Assembly: GCA_015680685.1 (NCBI GenBank) | Contig: MNCI01022583.1 | Location: 734,223 to 778,286 of the forward strand | Direction of reading: 5' to 3' | Source: Gnetum montanum | Taxonomy: Eukaryota > Streptophyta > Gnetopsida > Gnetales > Gnetaceae | Length of the DNA stretch: 44,064 nt | In this document: positions 20,852 through 31,391 of the stretch, piece after piece | Layout: every line of letters starts with the position of its first letter | Numbering within the stretch: position 1 is the first letter of the stretch | Notes under the pieces: model-generated | Told to the model about the DNA's origin: nothing | The model's database searches: none | What the model saw: the letters and a program-made list of their open reading frames with translations, nothing else | Position numbers and translations under genes: made by a program

Positions 20852-23190
20852 ATATCTTCTTTACGTAGGACCAATAATGCATCATATGATGAAAGAACTC
20901 ATAGAAGAAATGACAGGATCTACACCAAAGAAAATTGGAATGAACAACCTCAAATAGGGGTTTCATATGCTCATCTAGATCCTTACTACACTCAAAGACT
21001 ACATTCAACTAGTGTAGACAATTGTAGAGGAGATGGAGTAAGTCCTAGATTAAAGAGGGCCTTAAGGCCTAGGACCTCCTCTAAACCTAGACAAGATAAA
21101 TCAAGCAACCATGGGGAAAATTATAGGAGCCATGGCGATTCTCCTAGTTCCTCATATTCCTCTTCCTCTTCAATGTCCAGTTCTGATGAATATGAAAGTA
21201 GGTGTAGAGATAGAGCTTAACTACGAGGTTAAGATAAAGATAGGAATTAGACCCAAGGGCAAAATCGAAGACATCATGATGAGCATATACATGATCATCA
21301 CAATCAAATGAATAAAAATTGATATTTTCATCACAACATGTTTGATGACAATGAATCCATGTTGTCCACTAAGAGCTTGATGTAGATCATTAAGGCAATT
21401 AAGATACCTCATAAGCATCACAGGGATATTTTCTTACCTAGGCTTGATATAAACAATATCCCTAAATTTATAGGAGGCTACGATTTAGATCCAAAAAATC
21501 ATCTACAAGCCTTCTATGATGTCTGTGTCTCATACAACATTAAAAGTGGATTGCAAAAACTTAAGCTCTTTCCTAGGAAATTGATTGATAGAGCCGAAGT
21601 GTGGTATAGATCATTGAAAGCAAATTCAATCTAATGGTGGTCCATAATGTTGGAACTCTTCAACAAAAAATACCAAACCTATGCGAGGGTGTCCAACCTA
21701 AGGAGACAAATCCAGGGATGGAGACAAGAACAACATGAACCCTTAGACATGGCCTTAGATAGATATTATTCTCTACTGAATAGATTCCTAGGCCATGGTT
21801 TCTCTGAGAAAAGGCAACTTTTCCACATCATCGATGGGCTTTGTAATGAAATAAGGGAGATCCTTGGGATGTATGTCCCAAGTCAATTATACAAGCTACA
21901 TATTCATCAAATCTAAAAGTTGATCACGCATGTGGAAAAAGAAGAAGGAGAGCTATGCAAATGGGAGAATGTAGAGGAAAATAACTAGGACCCAACTCTT
22001 TAAAAGAAAAGCATTCATATCTATGATAAGGAAAAAGAGGTAGCTATCATAGAGGAGAGAGTAGCACAAAATGAATTAAGTGATCACAATAAATGGAGAA
22101 AGCATAACCAAGAAATAACTAGGAACACTTTTCAACAAACAAGAAAAATAGTTGAAGGAAGTGAGGCTATAGACTCAACCATAGATGAAGACAATGGATG
22201 TGATATCTACATATATGACCATCTGAAGGGTCATTGCTTGGTCTTGTTGCATCTACACCATTACTGGGTAGGAGCATTAAATCCAAAGTTTGTATAGAAG
22301 CACATGCCTAGGATATTTCCTTTTCCACAAGGTAATTTTAGATAGTCCTACAACCAACCATACCATCCTAGTGGGACTTATTACTAGCCTCAACATTTGC
22401 ATCAACTGTAGTTGCAACAACCACAGTCATGGGGAAGGCCACCACCAAACTAGCCCTATCCTTCCTACCAACCAAACTCATATGGATATTATGTTCAACA
22501 TCTTGTTTCACCAACTAGTTTTACTTCCTCTACTTCAAATCACTACTACCACTCTCCCAAATATTATTATCTTGCAACATCTTATATGAGATCACCACCT
22601 CACACTTCTCATCTTGCCTCATGTCCTCAATATTCTCATACTCACCTCCACCATATGTCACCTCCAACAACATAGGAAGGTTCAACATCACAACATCAAT
22701 GAGAGAATGCCATTTGTGTTGTGAACATACATGTAAATGATAATGCTAGTAGATCTCAACCAAATTCTTAGAAATGTCCCTTCTGGAGGAAAGGTCGTAA
22801 GCCAAAACAAAACACTCATAGACCTACTACATCACCTAAACTAGCACAAGGCTAATCTAATGCAACAACCTTCCCCAAAAAAATGATGTCTTGTAATTAT
22901 TTGCAAAAGCCAACAACCATCACCACTTCAACACAAGACATAAAGAATAAACCTATCATTATGGAGAGACAGAAGAATCCATGTATTACCAATAATTATA
23001 AAGGATGTAGTTGTGAGCTAGAAGTTCAAAATATTAACAAAATCTCTATACCAGCCCACCATAATGTTGAAGAGTAATTGTGTGAGAAAATGTTAGCCTA
23101 CATAGTAGCCACTAAACTAGAAGACATCTAATGGCTTGAAAATGAGAATATAAACCTATTTCAAAGATGCATGGAAGTAACTGATTTGCT
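20852..23190 (+). pseudogene. gag: Element A2 gag, decayed, start codon lost
   Basis: The position homologous to the A1 start (ATGTCTTCTTCACATAGG) reads ATATCTTCTTTACGTAGG, so ATG has become ATA. LDINNIPKFIGGYDLD (about 21448-21494) is the family signature. The gag core runs from VWYRSLKANSI, broken by one TAA, into MLELFNKKYQTYARVSNLRR (21647 on), QGWRQEQHEPLDMALDRYYS and LFHIIDGLCNEIREILGMY. A knuckle-like CDIYIYDHLKGHCL is at about 22200-22241. The Tyr/Pro/Gln-rich tail runs to about 22640. It ends near VQNINKISIPAHHNVEE (23023-23073) without passing into protease or RT. Stops are dominated by TAG/TAA. Confidence 0.85.
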
Positions 23191-25320
23191 TATCAATTCT
23201 GGAATTTTTTGATTCTTCATATTTTTTCCATTTCTTAATATTTTTCTTTTCTTTATAATTTTTCTCTTTTTTTGAGTCATTCTCTTTATGTTTTATGAAT
23301 GTGTTATATGTTTTTCTTAATAAGATTGACAAGTCATGATGTAGAAGTCAACGCTATGTGTTGGGTTTTTTGTGCTATGTTATCAAGATGATTGGGTAAG
23401 TAATTATGTAAAGCACTGAGACCACCTCATCCATCCCTCTAGTTCTTTGAATAAAAGGTATTTTTTATGGAAATAATTTGGTTCTTCTTTTATGAAACTA
23501 AAATTAATTAATGATCATTATACCTTGAAGAAAGAGGGAATGACCAAGTGGGAATGACAAAGGATGAGACCTTAAGGGGACTTGTTATGTTCTCTTCTTG
23601 ACTTCCTTCATGTGGTTTATGAATCCTCTTGGAATGTATCAACACTCCCTTGTTGACTAATAAAAAGGAAGCTCTACCTTTGCATGGTGTGGTTTCCATC
23701 GAAAATAAAAAAACAAAAAAAAAACAAAAAAAAAAACAAAGAAATATACAAAAAAAAGAAAAAAAAAAGAATAGGGAAAAGATAGAAAATAACAAAAATA
23801 ATAATGGGAATTCAAAGCACACACCTTAGACACAATAATTGGCTACAAACACTAGTTATGGGGTTGAAAAGACATGTTACCCATGCCTGAAGGCACCCCT
23901 CTAACTAAGGCCCTTCCTTCCTTCTTCTCTTTTCTTCTCTTTTTGGAGTGATGATTGTTCTTTGAGGTGGTTGTGGACTCATGGTGTTTGGTAGGATGGA
24001 ACACATCAATGCAAGGTCACTATTCATGGCATGGACTTGGTCTAAACTTGGATGGATAGGAATGTTGATCATTTTAATCACACTTATCACAAGAACCTAT
24101 TGTGGACATGGTTAAAGTACCCTACATCTAGATCTCTACAATTCCTTCTCATTCCATTATTCACCTCATTGCTACATGCAATTATGAACCTTTTGGTTTT
24201 GTGTAGTATAGTGCAACATCTTAAACACTACAGTTGTGTGTTGTTTAGAACAAAGGCATGGTCTACATTTAACTTCTTGGGTGCCCATGGACATCTACAA
24301 AAGTGGTTATGCAAGGGAATTATGGCAAAAGCCTACTTTGGGGAGGACCCACTTGCATAAATTTTGTTAATCATGGCTTTAAACTAACCTTCACATCTTT
24401 TAGAACATCAATGATAGTTTCTCTAAATTTATGCATGATTTTGGACCTACTTCTCATCTATTTCATTAAAATTTCCTACTTTTCTATTTCCATATCCATT
24501 AATATTTCTTGGCCATATTCTAAATTAGACCTTTGGTTTCAATTATTCAAAAACTTATGTGTTTTCAAAGTTACGCTTATTAGTCATGGGGGCTAGGGAT
24601 GCCTACTTTAAAATTTTTGAAATTTTTCCAACATCCTATTTTTGAACATCATGGTAACTAATAGTATTTGCTCAAAATAATGTGAACAACTTGATGATTC
24701 TAGTTACCTCATAACCTTGGGCATAGTATGTTGTAATCACCTTGTTCTTAAAAGAAAACTAAGGGATCCAAAAGGGCTAATTATTAAGGAAAATTTACCA
24801 CAACTAATTTTGATCCATTGGTGACTGTAGGTGACACTAAAAGAAACACCTAAGGAAGAAGGTCTTTTGCTAGGCACAAAAACAAAGCCAATAGAGGGAC
24901 AATAAAGGATATGACCATGGACACATCATAGCACATACAAGATAGTAGCTCAAGCTTCACATGTTTGCTAGATCCATGGGGTAATGAGAAGAAATTTTAG
25001 TCCACCCTTCAAGAATGTTCAACATAACTAGAGAAGCATCAACATAACAATCAAGGTTAAAAGTCTCTCATTGCTAGCAACAATGAGGAGAATCATCTTC
25101 AACGAATTCTTGAAGACCTCTACAAATTTTGTAATCTTCAAAGTCTATTTAGTCTTTTTGTCACTTTATCATTTTGTATACATCCACTCAAATAAAATTT
25201 TGTAATGCGACACTCAGAGTCAGTCAGTAGTTAGTGTCAGTCAATAATTTCATACCTTTCCAATTTTGTAAAGAAAGCTCAGCTTTATCCTGTTAACTCA
25301 AGGAATAGTTTTTATTTAGT
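23191..25320 (+). other. Element A2 post-gag non-coding region
   Basis: No supported gene. It shares segments with A1 on both sides of element C (5950-6770 and 28856-30196), which confirms that C interrupted A1. It holds an A-rich stretch (23700-23790), the motif CATGGGGGCTAGGGATG (24585-24601) and GAGGACCCACTTGCAT (24343-24358), matched in B and E. Confidence 0.75.
23700..23790 (+). repeat. A-rich low-complexity tract
   Basis: Runs of 7 to 11 A separated by single C, G or T, following TTTCCATCGAAAAT. The matching positions in B, A1 and E have shorter A runs. Probably slippage expansion; open frames across it are artefacts. Confidence 0.9.
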
Positions 25321-25330
25321 CATGGGGGTA
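25321..25330 (+). other. Element A2 polypurine tract
   Basis: CATGGGGGTA directly before the 3' LTR, same as B. Confidence 0.85.
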
Positions 25331-26335
25331 TAATAAATCATCAGTTGGTTGTGTTATTTGATAAAAATTCAACTTTTTGGTTGGCTTTGATAACAAGGCT
25401 ATGATATCTTAGCCTCAATATCCTGGTGTAGACAACAAGGCTTTGATAACAAAGATCCGATAACAAGGCTCCAATAACAAGGCCATGATGTTAGGTATTT
25501 GATGTTAAAGCCTTGACATTAGGTATGTGATGTAGGAGCCCAAGGTGCGATGTTGAATATTTAATATTGTGGGGTATACACTGGCCTATAAATATAGAGC
25601 TTGGGCTCACGATTTGGAAAGAGTTTTCCATAGTTTTTCATAGTTTTGTCAATAGAGTACCTGAATTCTTGTAGTTTTATTTTTTAATCTTAGAGAATAG
25701 TTAGTGAGTGCTCACAAAGTGGATTTGAGTCAGTTGTACAAAGTCTTATTCAACTAGCAATGTACCTAGACATATTCCATGAGCAATAATAAGATCGAGA
25801 TTGATTGTCATTCATTACAACACTTTAACTTAGATTAGATTTACTTTCCATGCAATTTAATTTTCATATACTTAGTTAATATTTACATTTTTATGCATGT
25901 TAATTAATTAAGCACATAAGTACGATTGCTTGGAGCATGCATATGACTCTTGGTAATCCCAGTAACGCTTAAGGTTGGTAACCCAACAATGTTATATGTG
26001 TTGAGGATGTGCATGGGAAGTGGGATCAGATACTTATGTTAGGGTAGTTGATTATTAATTAGCAATTAGATTAGCTGAAGTGATTAGAAATTGAGTTTCA
26101 ACCTATTGTTAATCATAGAATAATAAAATATAAAATCATAAAAATCATATGTCTTAATCTAGACTAAACCATATGTCACAAAGCCACCACTAGTCTAAGT
26201 GGGAAGACAACAAACTACAATAAAGGCATAGCAATCTAGATGCAACAACTAGTCCCATCCATGGAATTCAATCAGATCATGTGTGAACACTTGTGATTTG
26301 TATGGTTAGGCATAGGGGTACCTTATCGCTCATCA
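25331..26335 (+). mobile_element. Element A2 3' LTR
   Basis: 1005 bp, TAATAAATCATCAGTTGG to ATCGCTCATCA, uninterrupted. A TATA box is at 25587-25594. It contains the undisturbed counterpart of the B target site (ATATGTCTTAATCTAGACTAA near 26146-26166). It is followed by GATTC (26336-26340). Confidence 0.9.
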
Positions 26336-26340
26336 GATTC
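26336..26340. repeat. Target-site duplication of element A2, right copy (GATTC)
   Basis: Matches 9734-9738. Confidence 0.85.
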
Positions 26341-27788
26341 TATGAAAATATGTGGTGTAGCACTTGTAATAATGTCTTTTTGGCTTTTATCTTGCATGGT
26401 TAGAACTTCATGAGTTAATCTATTTCTAAGCTTATGTCCTTTAGGATATTTTAGCCATTATCATGATAATTCATGAATATAAAGTAGACTCATTTATGAA
26501 AATTCTATCAACTAGAGATCCTAGTCTCTACATATGATCTTAATGTTGATCTTCAGTTGTAGTACGTTGATGATTTGTGATGATTACTTCCTTGACAACT
26601 ATAAGATGATCTTAAAAGCTGAATAATTGTTGCACATGTATAGGAGGATTCTATTCCTCATTGTCTATTTTCATCTTGAAGTTCATCGATGTAGGGGGAA
26701 TCTTTGGAAGCTTTTGCCTAGAAAACCTCAAGCAGCAAAATATCATATTCCAAAAGTTGAGCAACAAAAGGATTATTCATTTAATAGGATGGATGGTAAA
26801 GTATTGGTTTGGTGTTCAAAATCTTCTTTGGTAAGAGATGAGATGTATATGTGTGTATATATATATTTTTCTGTCAACATGATTATCACATATCTTGTTT
26901 TGGATAAAAAAAATGATTGGTTATGTTTGTTGCATTACCTTGTCTTAAAAGATGAATATGCACGTTTTTTTAACTAACCTTCAATGAAATTACTATTCTT
27001 TATCCTTTTATTGCTACTTTAAAAGTAAGAGAATATTGGATGAGTACAGGATAATGAGATAATTGATCAAGAAAATAGGTTACTTGATCCTAAATGCTCT
27101 TTAGTCTTTGGCATAAAAGTTTATTTTCTCTTAGACATTAATTAAAAGGCTTGTTTTTAGTCATGTTTGGATTAGTTATGTCTTGTTCTTTCTAACTTTT
27201 TTTTTGAACTAAAAAGGATAGATCTTAATGAAATGTAGATTTTCAACATCAGCATATGATTGTGTCTTTTCACCTAATTTTTCTACTTATGATAATATAG
27301 CACGCTCTGAATATATCTTCCCTTGAGTAATTAAGCCTATCTTATTTATATGGACTAAACTGAAGGAAGAAGTACTTGTATTTCTATTATGAAAGGTTGC
27401 AAATGATTGATAATATTCCATACAACAATATGGATATCTTTGAAATCACTTTATGATATACTTGGAGATTTATTTGGATAGAGATTGTGCTTAGTGCATA
27501 TCTTTTGTGACTATGGTATGGCTACAACTAAGCAATATTGGAATTTTTTATGATCTTTCCATTCCTGTTTAGCAAAGGGAAGAGTTGTTTTTATAATCTT
27601 GGTTATACTATGATTATAATATTGGATTGTTACTCTCTTATGATATCTCTTTAGTGATTTTCTTATGTGCTTTATCCTTTTTGATGCTATTCAAAAAGAG
27701 GGAGATTATAATTATGGATATATTTTGAGATTTTGAATGTCTACTAACACATTTTCTTAAGTTTTGAACATCACCAAAAAGGGGAATA
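26341..27788 (+). other. Element C internal non-coding sequence, right part
   Basis: Continuation of C after the A2 insertion. One 116-codon open frame (26627-26977; includes KVEQQKDYSFNRMDGKVLVW) has no family I recognise and may be chance or a remnant. No RT (YVDD), integrase or RNase H motif is seen. The end has AAAAAGGGGAATAT (about 27776-27789), the likely polypurine tract; a similar AAAAAGAGGGAGATTAT is at 27693-27709. Confidence 0.55.
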
Positions 27789-28850
27789 TTGTTGACCTTT
27801 TGGTGTCTCAAAATGTTAAGAAAATAGAGAACAAGGATGTTTGTCTGGTTGTTGTGTTTGCAGGACAAGAAATAGGAACTTGGATTGAGAGAAGAAGGCT
27901 TGTGAAAGTTCAAGAACATGGATAAAGAATGAATATTTCAAAGGGCAAAGGGAGTTGAAGAAAGACATCTCCAAGAAATAGAAGACGTCTTGATAGAATT
28001 GAAGATAGCATAGAAGAAGATGTCTCTAAAAAACAAAAGACATCTTTCATGTGAAGAAGACATCTTTGGAGAATGAAGGTCAAATCTAGAAAGATGTCTT
28101 TATCTTAAAGAAGATGCCTTTCTAGAATGAAGGTTAATGATAGAAAGATGTCTTAGTCTCAGGGAAGACATTTCCAATGATCATTAATTAGCCATTACAT
28201 GAATTTCGAGGTGATTTTAAAAAATATTAGCTATAAGAAGACTTCATTCTCTTTAAGAAAAGTGTAAAGCTTTTGTACTATCAATAGTAATCATCAAGCA
28301 ATCATTGTAATCATTGTTGTTACTCATTGTACAATCATTTGTCTATTGTAATTGGTCAAAGTGAGTTGTGCCTCAAAGTGCATCGAAAAACTTAGTTGCA
28401 TTCTTTCCTTGTGATTATTGTTCTCTTTTGTTACCCTATGAGGTTTGTGTGATTCTTATAAGAAGGCATCTTGCTTCAGCTTGACAGGATCCTATGGGAT
28501 TGAGTGTTGGTGTAGTGCCACAACACTCTAGAGTGGGGCTTAAGCTGTAAAGGTTGTGGGATATTGGAAGCCATATTATAAGTTTGTTGAGACCTTGTGG
28601 GATTGAGTGGATTTGTAGTGTCAAATCACTCTAGAGCAGGGCTTAGAGCTTGTATAGGGTGTGGTACCCTTTAAACCACATTTAAGAGCAACAAAGTTTA
28701 GAGTTGTGCTTGCGAAAAATTCTTAGAGTATGGAATACCCAAGTTGGGGAACCACATTAAATTAAGTGTGTGTGCTTTGTCTTAAAGTATTTTAATTTAT
28801 AAAACTTATTCATCTTCCCTCCCCTCACCTTCTAAGTTTAGTGATCCTCA
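27789..28850 (+). mobile_element. Element C 3' LTR
   Basis: About 1062 bp, TTGTTGACCTTTTGG to GTGATCCTCA. It aligns with 6774-7812, including the octamer cluster and CACAACACTCTAGAG. It is followed by ATGAT (28851-28855), then A1 sequence GATAGGCAAGAAGGGGCACATC. Confidence 0.88.
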
Positions 28851-28855
28851 ATGAT
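28851..28855. repeat. Target-site duplication of element C, right copy (ATGAT)
   Basis: Matches 6769-6773; see the left copy. Confidence 0.8.
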
Positions 28856-30196
28856 GATAGGCAAGAAGGGGCACATCAATGCAAAGCCACTGTTAATGGT
28901 ATGGACTTGGTTTGAAACTTGGATAGATTGGTATGATGTTCATCTTAATCATAATTAACACAAGAACCTAATTTAGACATGGTTAGGTACTTCATGTCCT
29001 AATCTTTGCAATCTCCTTTCATCCCATTACTCATCTCATTACTACATACCATTATGTGCTTAATGGTTTTGTAAGTATAGTGAAAGATTTTAACTAAGGC
29101 TATTTTGTGTTGTTTGGGATAAGGCATGATTCACATCTAACTTCTAAGATGCCCATAACATCTATAAGAATGGTTATGCAAAGGCATTATGGTAGAAGCC
29201 TGCTTTGAGAGGGATCCACTTATATGCATTTTGTTAATCATGGCTTTGAACTAGAACATCATATCTTTAAGGACATCATGAGCTACTTATCTAAATTTAT
29301 GTATGATTTTGTGACTACTTTTCATCAATTTTGATTATCTTTAATTTTTTTAAAAAAATTTCTAAATTCAAAATCTCTTAGTCATTTTTGAAACCACATT
29401 TTTTTTTAATATTCCAATGCATTTTCAATATCTTACAATCCAAATCTTTGATTTTAGTTATTTAAAAACTTATGAGCTTGAAGAATTAAGCTCATTTATC
29501 ATGGGGGCTAAGAATGTAGTTTTTGAAATTTTTCTGACATCTCATTTTTGAACATTATGATAACTAATAGTAAAAATAATCAACATGACTTAAACAAATT
29601 GATGATTTTAGTTACCTTAGGACCTTGGGGAACATTATTATGAAATCACCATGCTAATTTCAAAAAGGGTTAATCATCAAGAAAAAACTATCAAAACTAA
29701 TGTTGATCCTTTGGTAATTTCAAATTATGACAAATAGAATGCCTAAGGATGAAGGTCTTTTACAAGTAAGGGAAAAGAGGCTAAGAGAATGATCAAGGAG
29801 AATATGCCCATGGATAAATAGGAGCACATACAAGGATTAAAGCTCAAACATCACATGTTTGTTAAACTAATGAGATGATAAGGAGAAATTTCAGTCCATC
29901 CTTTAATAATGTATACATAAAAGAGAAGTGTGAACATAACAATTGAGGTTGAGAAAAATGGCTGCAACATCATGAAGATTCATCATCAATGGATTTTTTG
30001 AAGACTTCTACAATTTTTTTTAAAAAATTTTCTATCCAATATTTTTATCATTTTTTGAAACATTCACTCGAATTAAATTTTGTAATGTAACACTCAAGTT
30101 TTGTAATAGTTGCCAATCTAGTATTGGTCACCCCACAATTTTTGTAATGAAATTTTATCCATTTATATATAACTTAAGGATGATTTTTTAGTTAGC
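28856..30196 (+). other. Element A1 post-gag non-coding region, right part
   Basis: Aligns with A2 23990-25320: shared ACATCAATGCAA, ATGGACTTGG, GGGATCCACTT (29210-29220) and CATGGGGGCTAAGAATG (29500-29516). No coding sequence is supported. Confidence 0.75.
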
Positions 30197-30206
30197 CATG
30201 GGGGTA
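30197..30206 (+). other. Element A1 polypurine tract
   Basis: CATGGGGGTA before the 3' LTR (CGATGAAACC...). A near-copy of the junction, TGGGGATATGATGAAAC, occurs 41 bp later (30240-30256). Confidence 0.75.
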
Positions 30207-31213
30207 CGATGAAACCTAATATGTTGGGTAGTTGAGTTTTGGGGATATGATGAAACATCATTTTATCAAGTGTATTAGTTGACTAAGATATCATACATGC
30301 TATATTGTAGATGCTACATCATAGATGCTATGTCACATCTATGTTGTAGCATTCTTGTTGATGCTTTTTAGTTGGTTACTAGATCACATTTGCCATATTG
30401 TAGATGTGATATCACTCTTACTATAACTTAGCTATGTTGACGATCCTTGTTGAAACACCCTCATTGATGTAGCCAAATGAGTTGACTCATTCCCATCGAT
30501 GTAGTATCTATATTTATCTATAAATATGTAAGCACTTATCATGTATTTGATACCAATTTGTCCATAATGTAACTAAACTCTTGCAGTTTTACTTTGTAAT
30601 TTTAGCAAATAGTTAGTGAGTGCCCTTAGCATGGGTTTAAGTCAATTGTATAGTGTCTTATTTGAGTGGCATTATATCTAGACACATTCCATGAATGAAA
30701 ATAAGATCGAGATTGATTCATATTCATTGTAGCACTTTGACTTAGAATAGATTTACTTTTAATGCAATTTACTTTTGATGTACTTATTTAACATTTATAT
30801 TTCATGCACATTAATCAATTGATGGAATTAGTGTGACCAATTTCAAGCATAAAGACATATTTACTTGGTAATCCCAGCAATGGGTATGTGAGTTTAGGAC
30901 ATGTAAGGAAAGCTGGAAACAAACACTCATCACCCTTAAGATAGTTCTAGATCTAATTTTATTATTAATTAGATTAAAAAATTAATTTCTATGTTATTAA
31001 TCAATTATTTTAAGACCATAATAAAATCAATAATCATATGCCTCACTTTAGACTAAACCATATGTGATAAAGACACCATTAGTCCAAGTGAGAAGATAGT
31101 GATACAATTAATGCTTAACAATCTAGATACCATACTAGCTTCATGCAATGAATTTGATTAGATTGCACATGAATGCTCATGATTCATATGGTTGGGTGTA
31201 TCACTACTCATTA
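30207..31213 (+). mobile_element. Element A1 3' LTR
   Basis: About 1007 bp, CGATGAAACCTAATATG to CACTACTCATTA (CTCATCA with one transition). U3 differs from A2: in place of AATAACAAGG repeats it has GTAGATGCTACATCATAGATG-like repeats (30305-30345). A TATA box is at 30519-30526. R/U5 (GAGTGCCCTTAGCATGG at about 30617) and the 3' half match 2647-3104. Confidence 0.85.
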
Positions 31214-31391
31214 ATAACTAATTTATTGACTCTATGTGTTGCATGTATAACAAGGATTGTATAGTTTAGAAAAAAAATGTTGGACTTATTATATTACAAA
31301 ATTTGGAAAGCACCTAGCTGAATGATGATGGGTGAAATGAAGTCTTTACACCATGCCTAGAGGTCAAGGCTCTTGTGATGCTAGGGGTCCT
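31214..31391. other. Unassigned flank of A1
   Basis: 178 bp between the A1 3' LTR and the end of the decayed reading frame. Nothing is recognised. The first bases, ATAAC, are the expected right target duplication of A1. Confidence 0.4.

Larger units (their letters stand above)
9739..26335 (+). mobile_element. Element A2: gag-only Ty3/gypsy-type retrotransposon inside C
   Basis: A2 comprises a 5' LTR split by B (9739-10490 and 20542-20719), PBS (20720-20738), gag (20852 to about 23190), a 2.1-kb non-coding 3' region, PPT (25321-25330) and 3' LTR (25331-26335), flanked by GATTC. Without B it is about 6.5 kb. It has no pol domain, like A1, and shares long internal stretches with A1. Confidence 0.88.
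6774..28850 (+). mobile_element. Element C: Ty1/copia-type retrotransposon, pol not found
   Basis: C comprises a 5' LTR (6774-7812), an initiator-Met-type PBS, a copia-type gag (7866 to about 9390), non-coding sequence, and a 3' LTR (27789-28850), flanked by ATGAT. A2 splits it at 9738/26336. Once A2 is removed the internal region is only about 3.4 kb, and I recognise no protease, integrase, RT or RNase H. It is therefore gag-only or pol-deleted. Confidence 0.85.
2647..31213 (+). mobile_element. Element A1: gag-only Ty3/gypsy-type retrotransposon, outermost of the nest
   Basis: A1 comprises a partial 5' LTR (2647-3104), PBS, gag (3235 to about 5880), non-coding 3' sequence (5881-6773 continued at 28856-30196), PPT and 3' LTR (30207-31213). 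Element C with everything inside it (6774-28850) splits it. D occupies the 5' LTR, so the LTR start lies left of the window. No protease, RT, RNase H or integrase is found between gag and the 3' region, so it is non-autonomous. The 3' flank ATAAC (31214-31218) would be its target duplication; the partner is outside the window. Confidence 0.8.

Noticed and set aside
23508-23829. Lys-rich / Phe-rich open frames on either strand.
   Set aside because: Translation of an A-rich low-complexity tract.
26627-26977. 116-codon open frame in the right part of element C.
   Set aside because: No motif of copia pol or any family I know; composition like the surrounding non-coding DNA. Kept only as a note in the C region.
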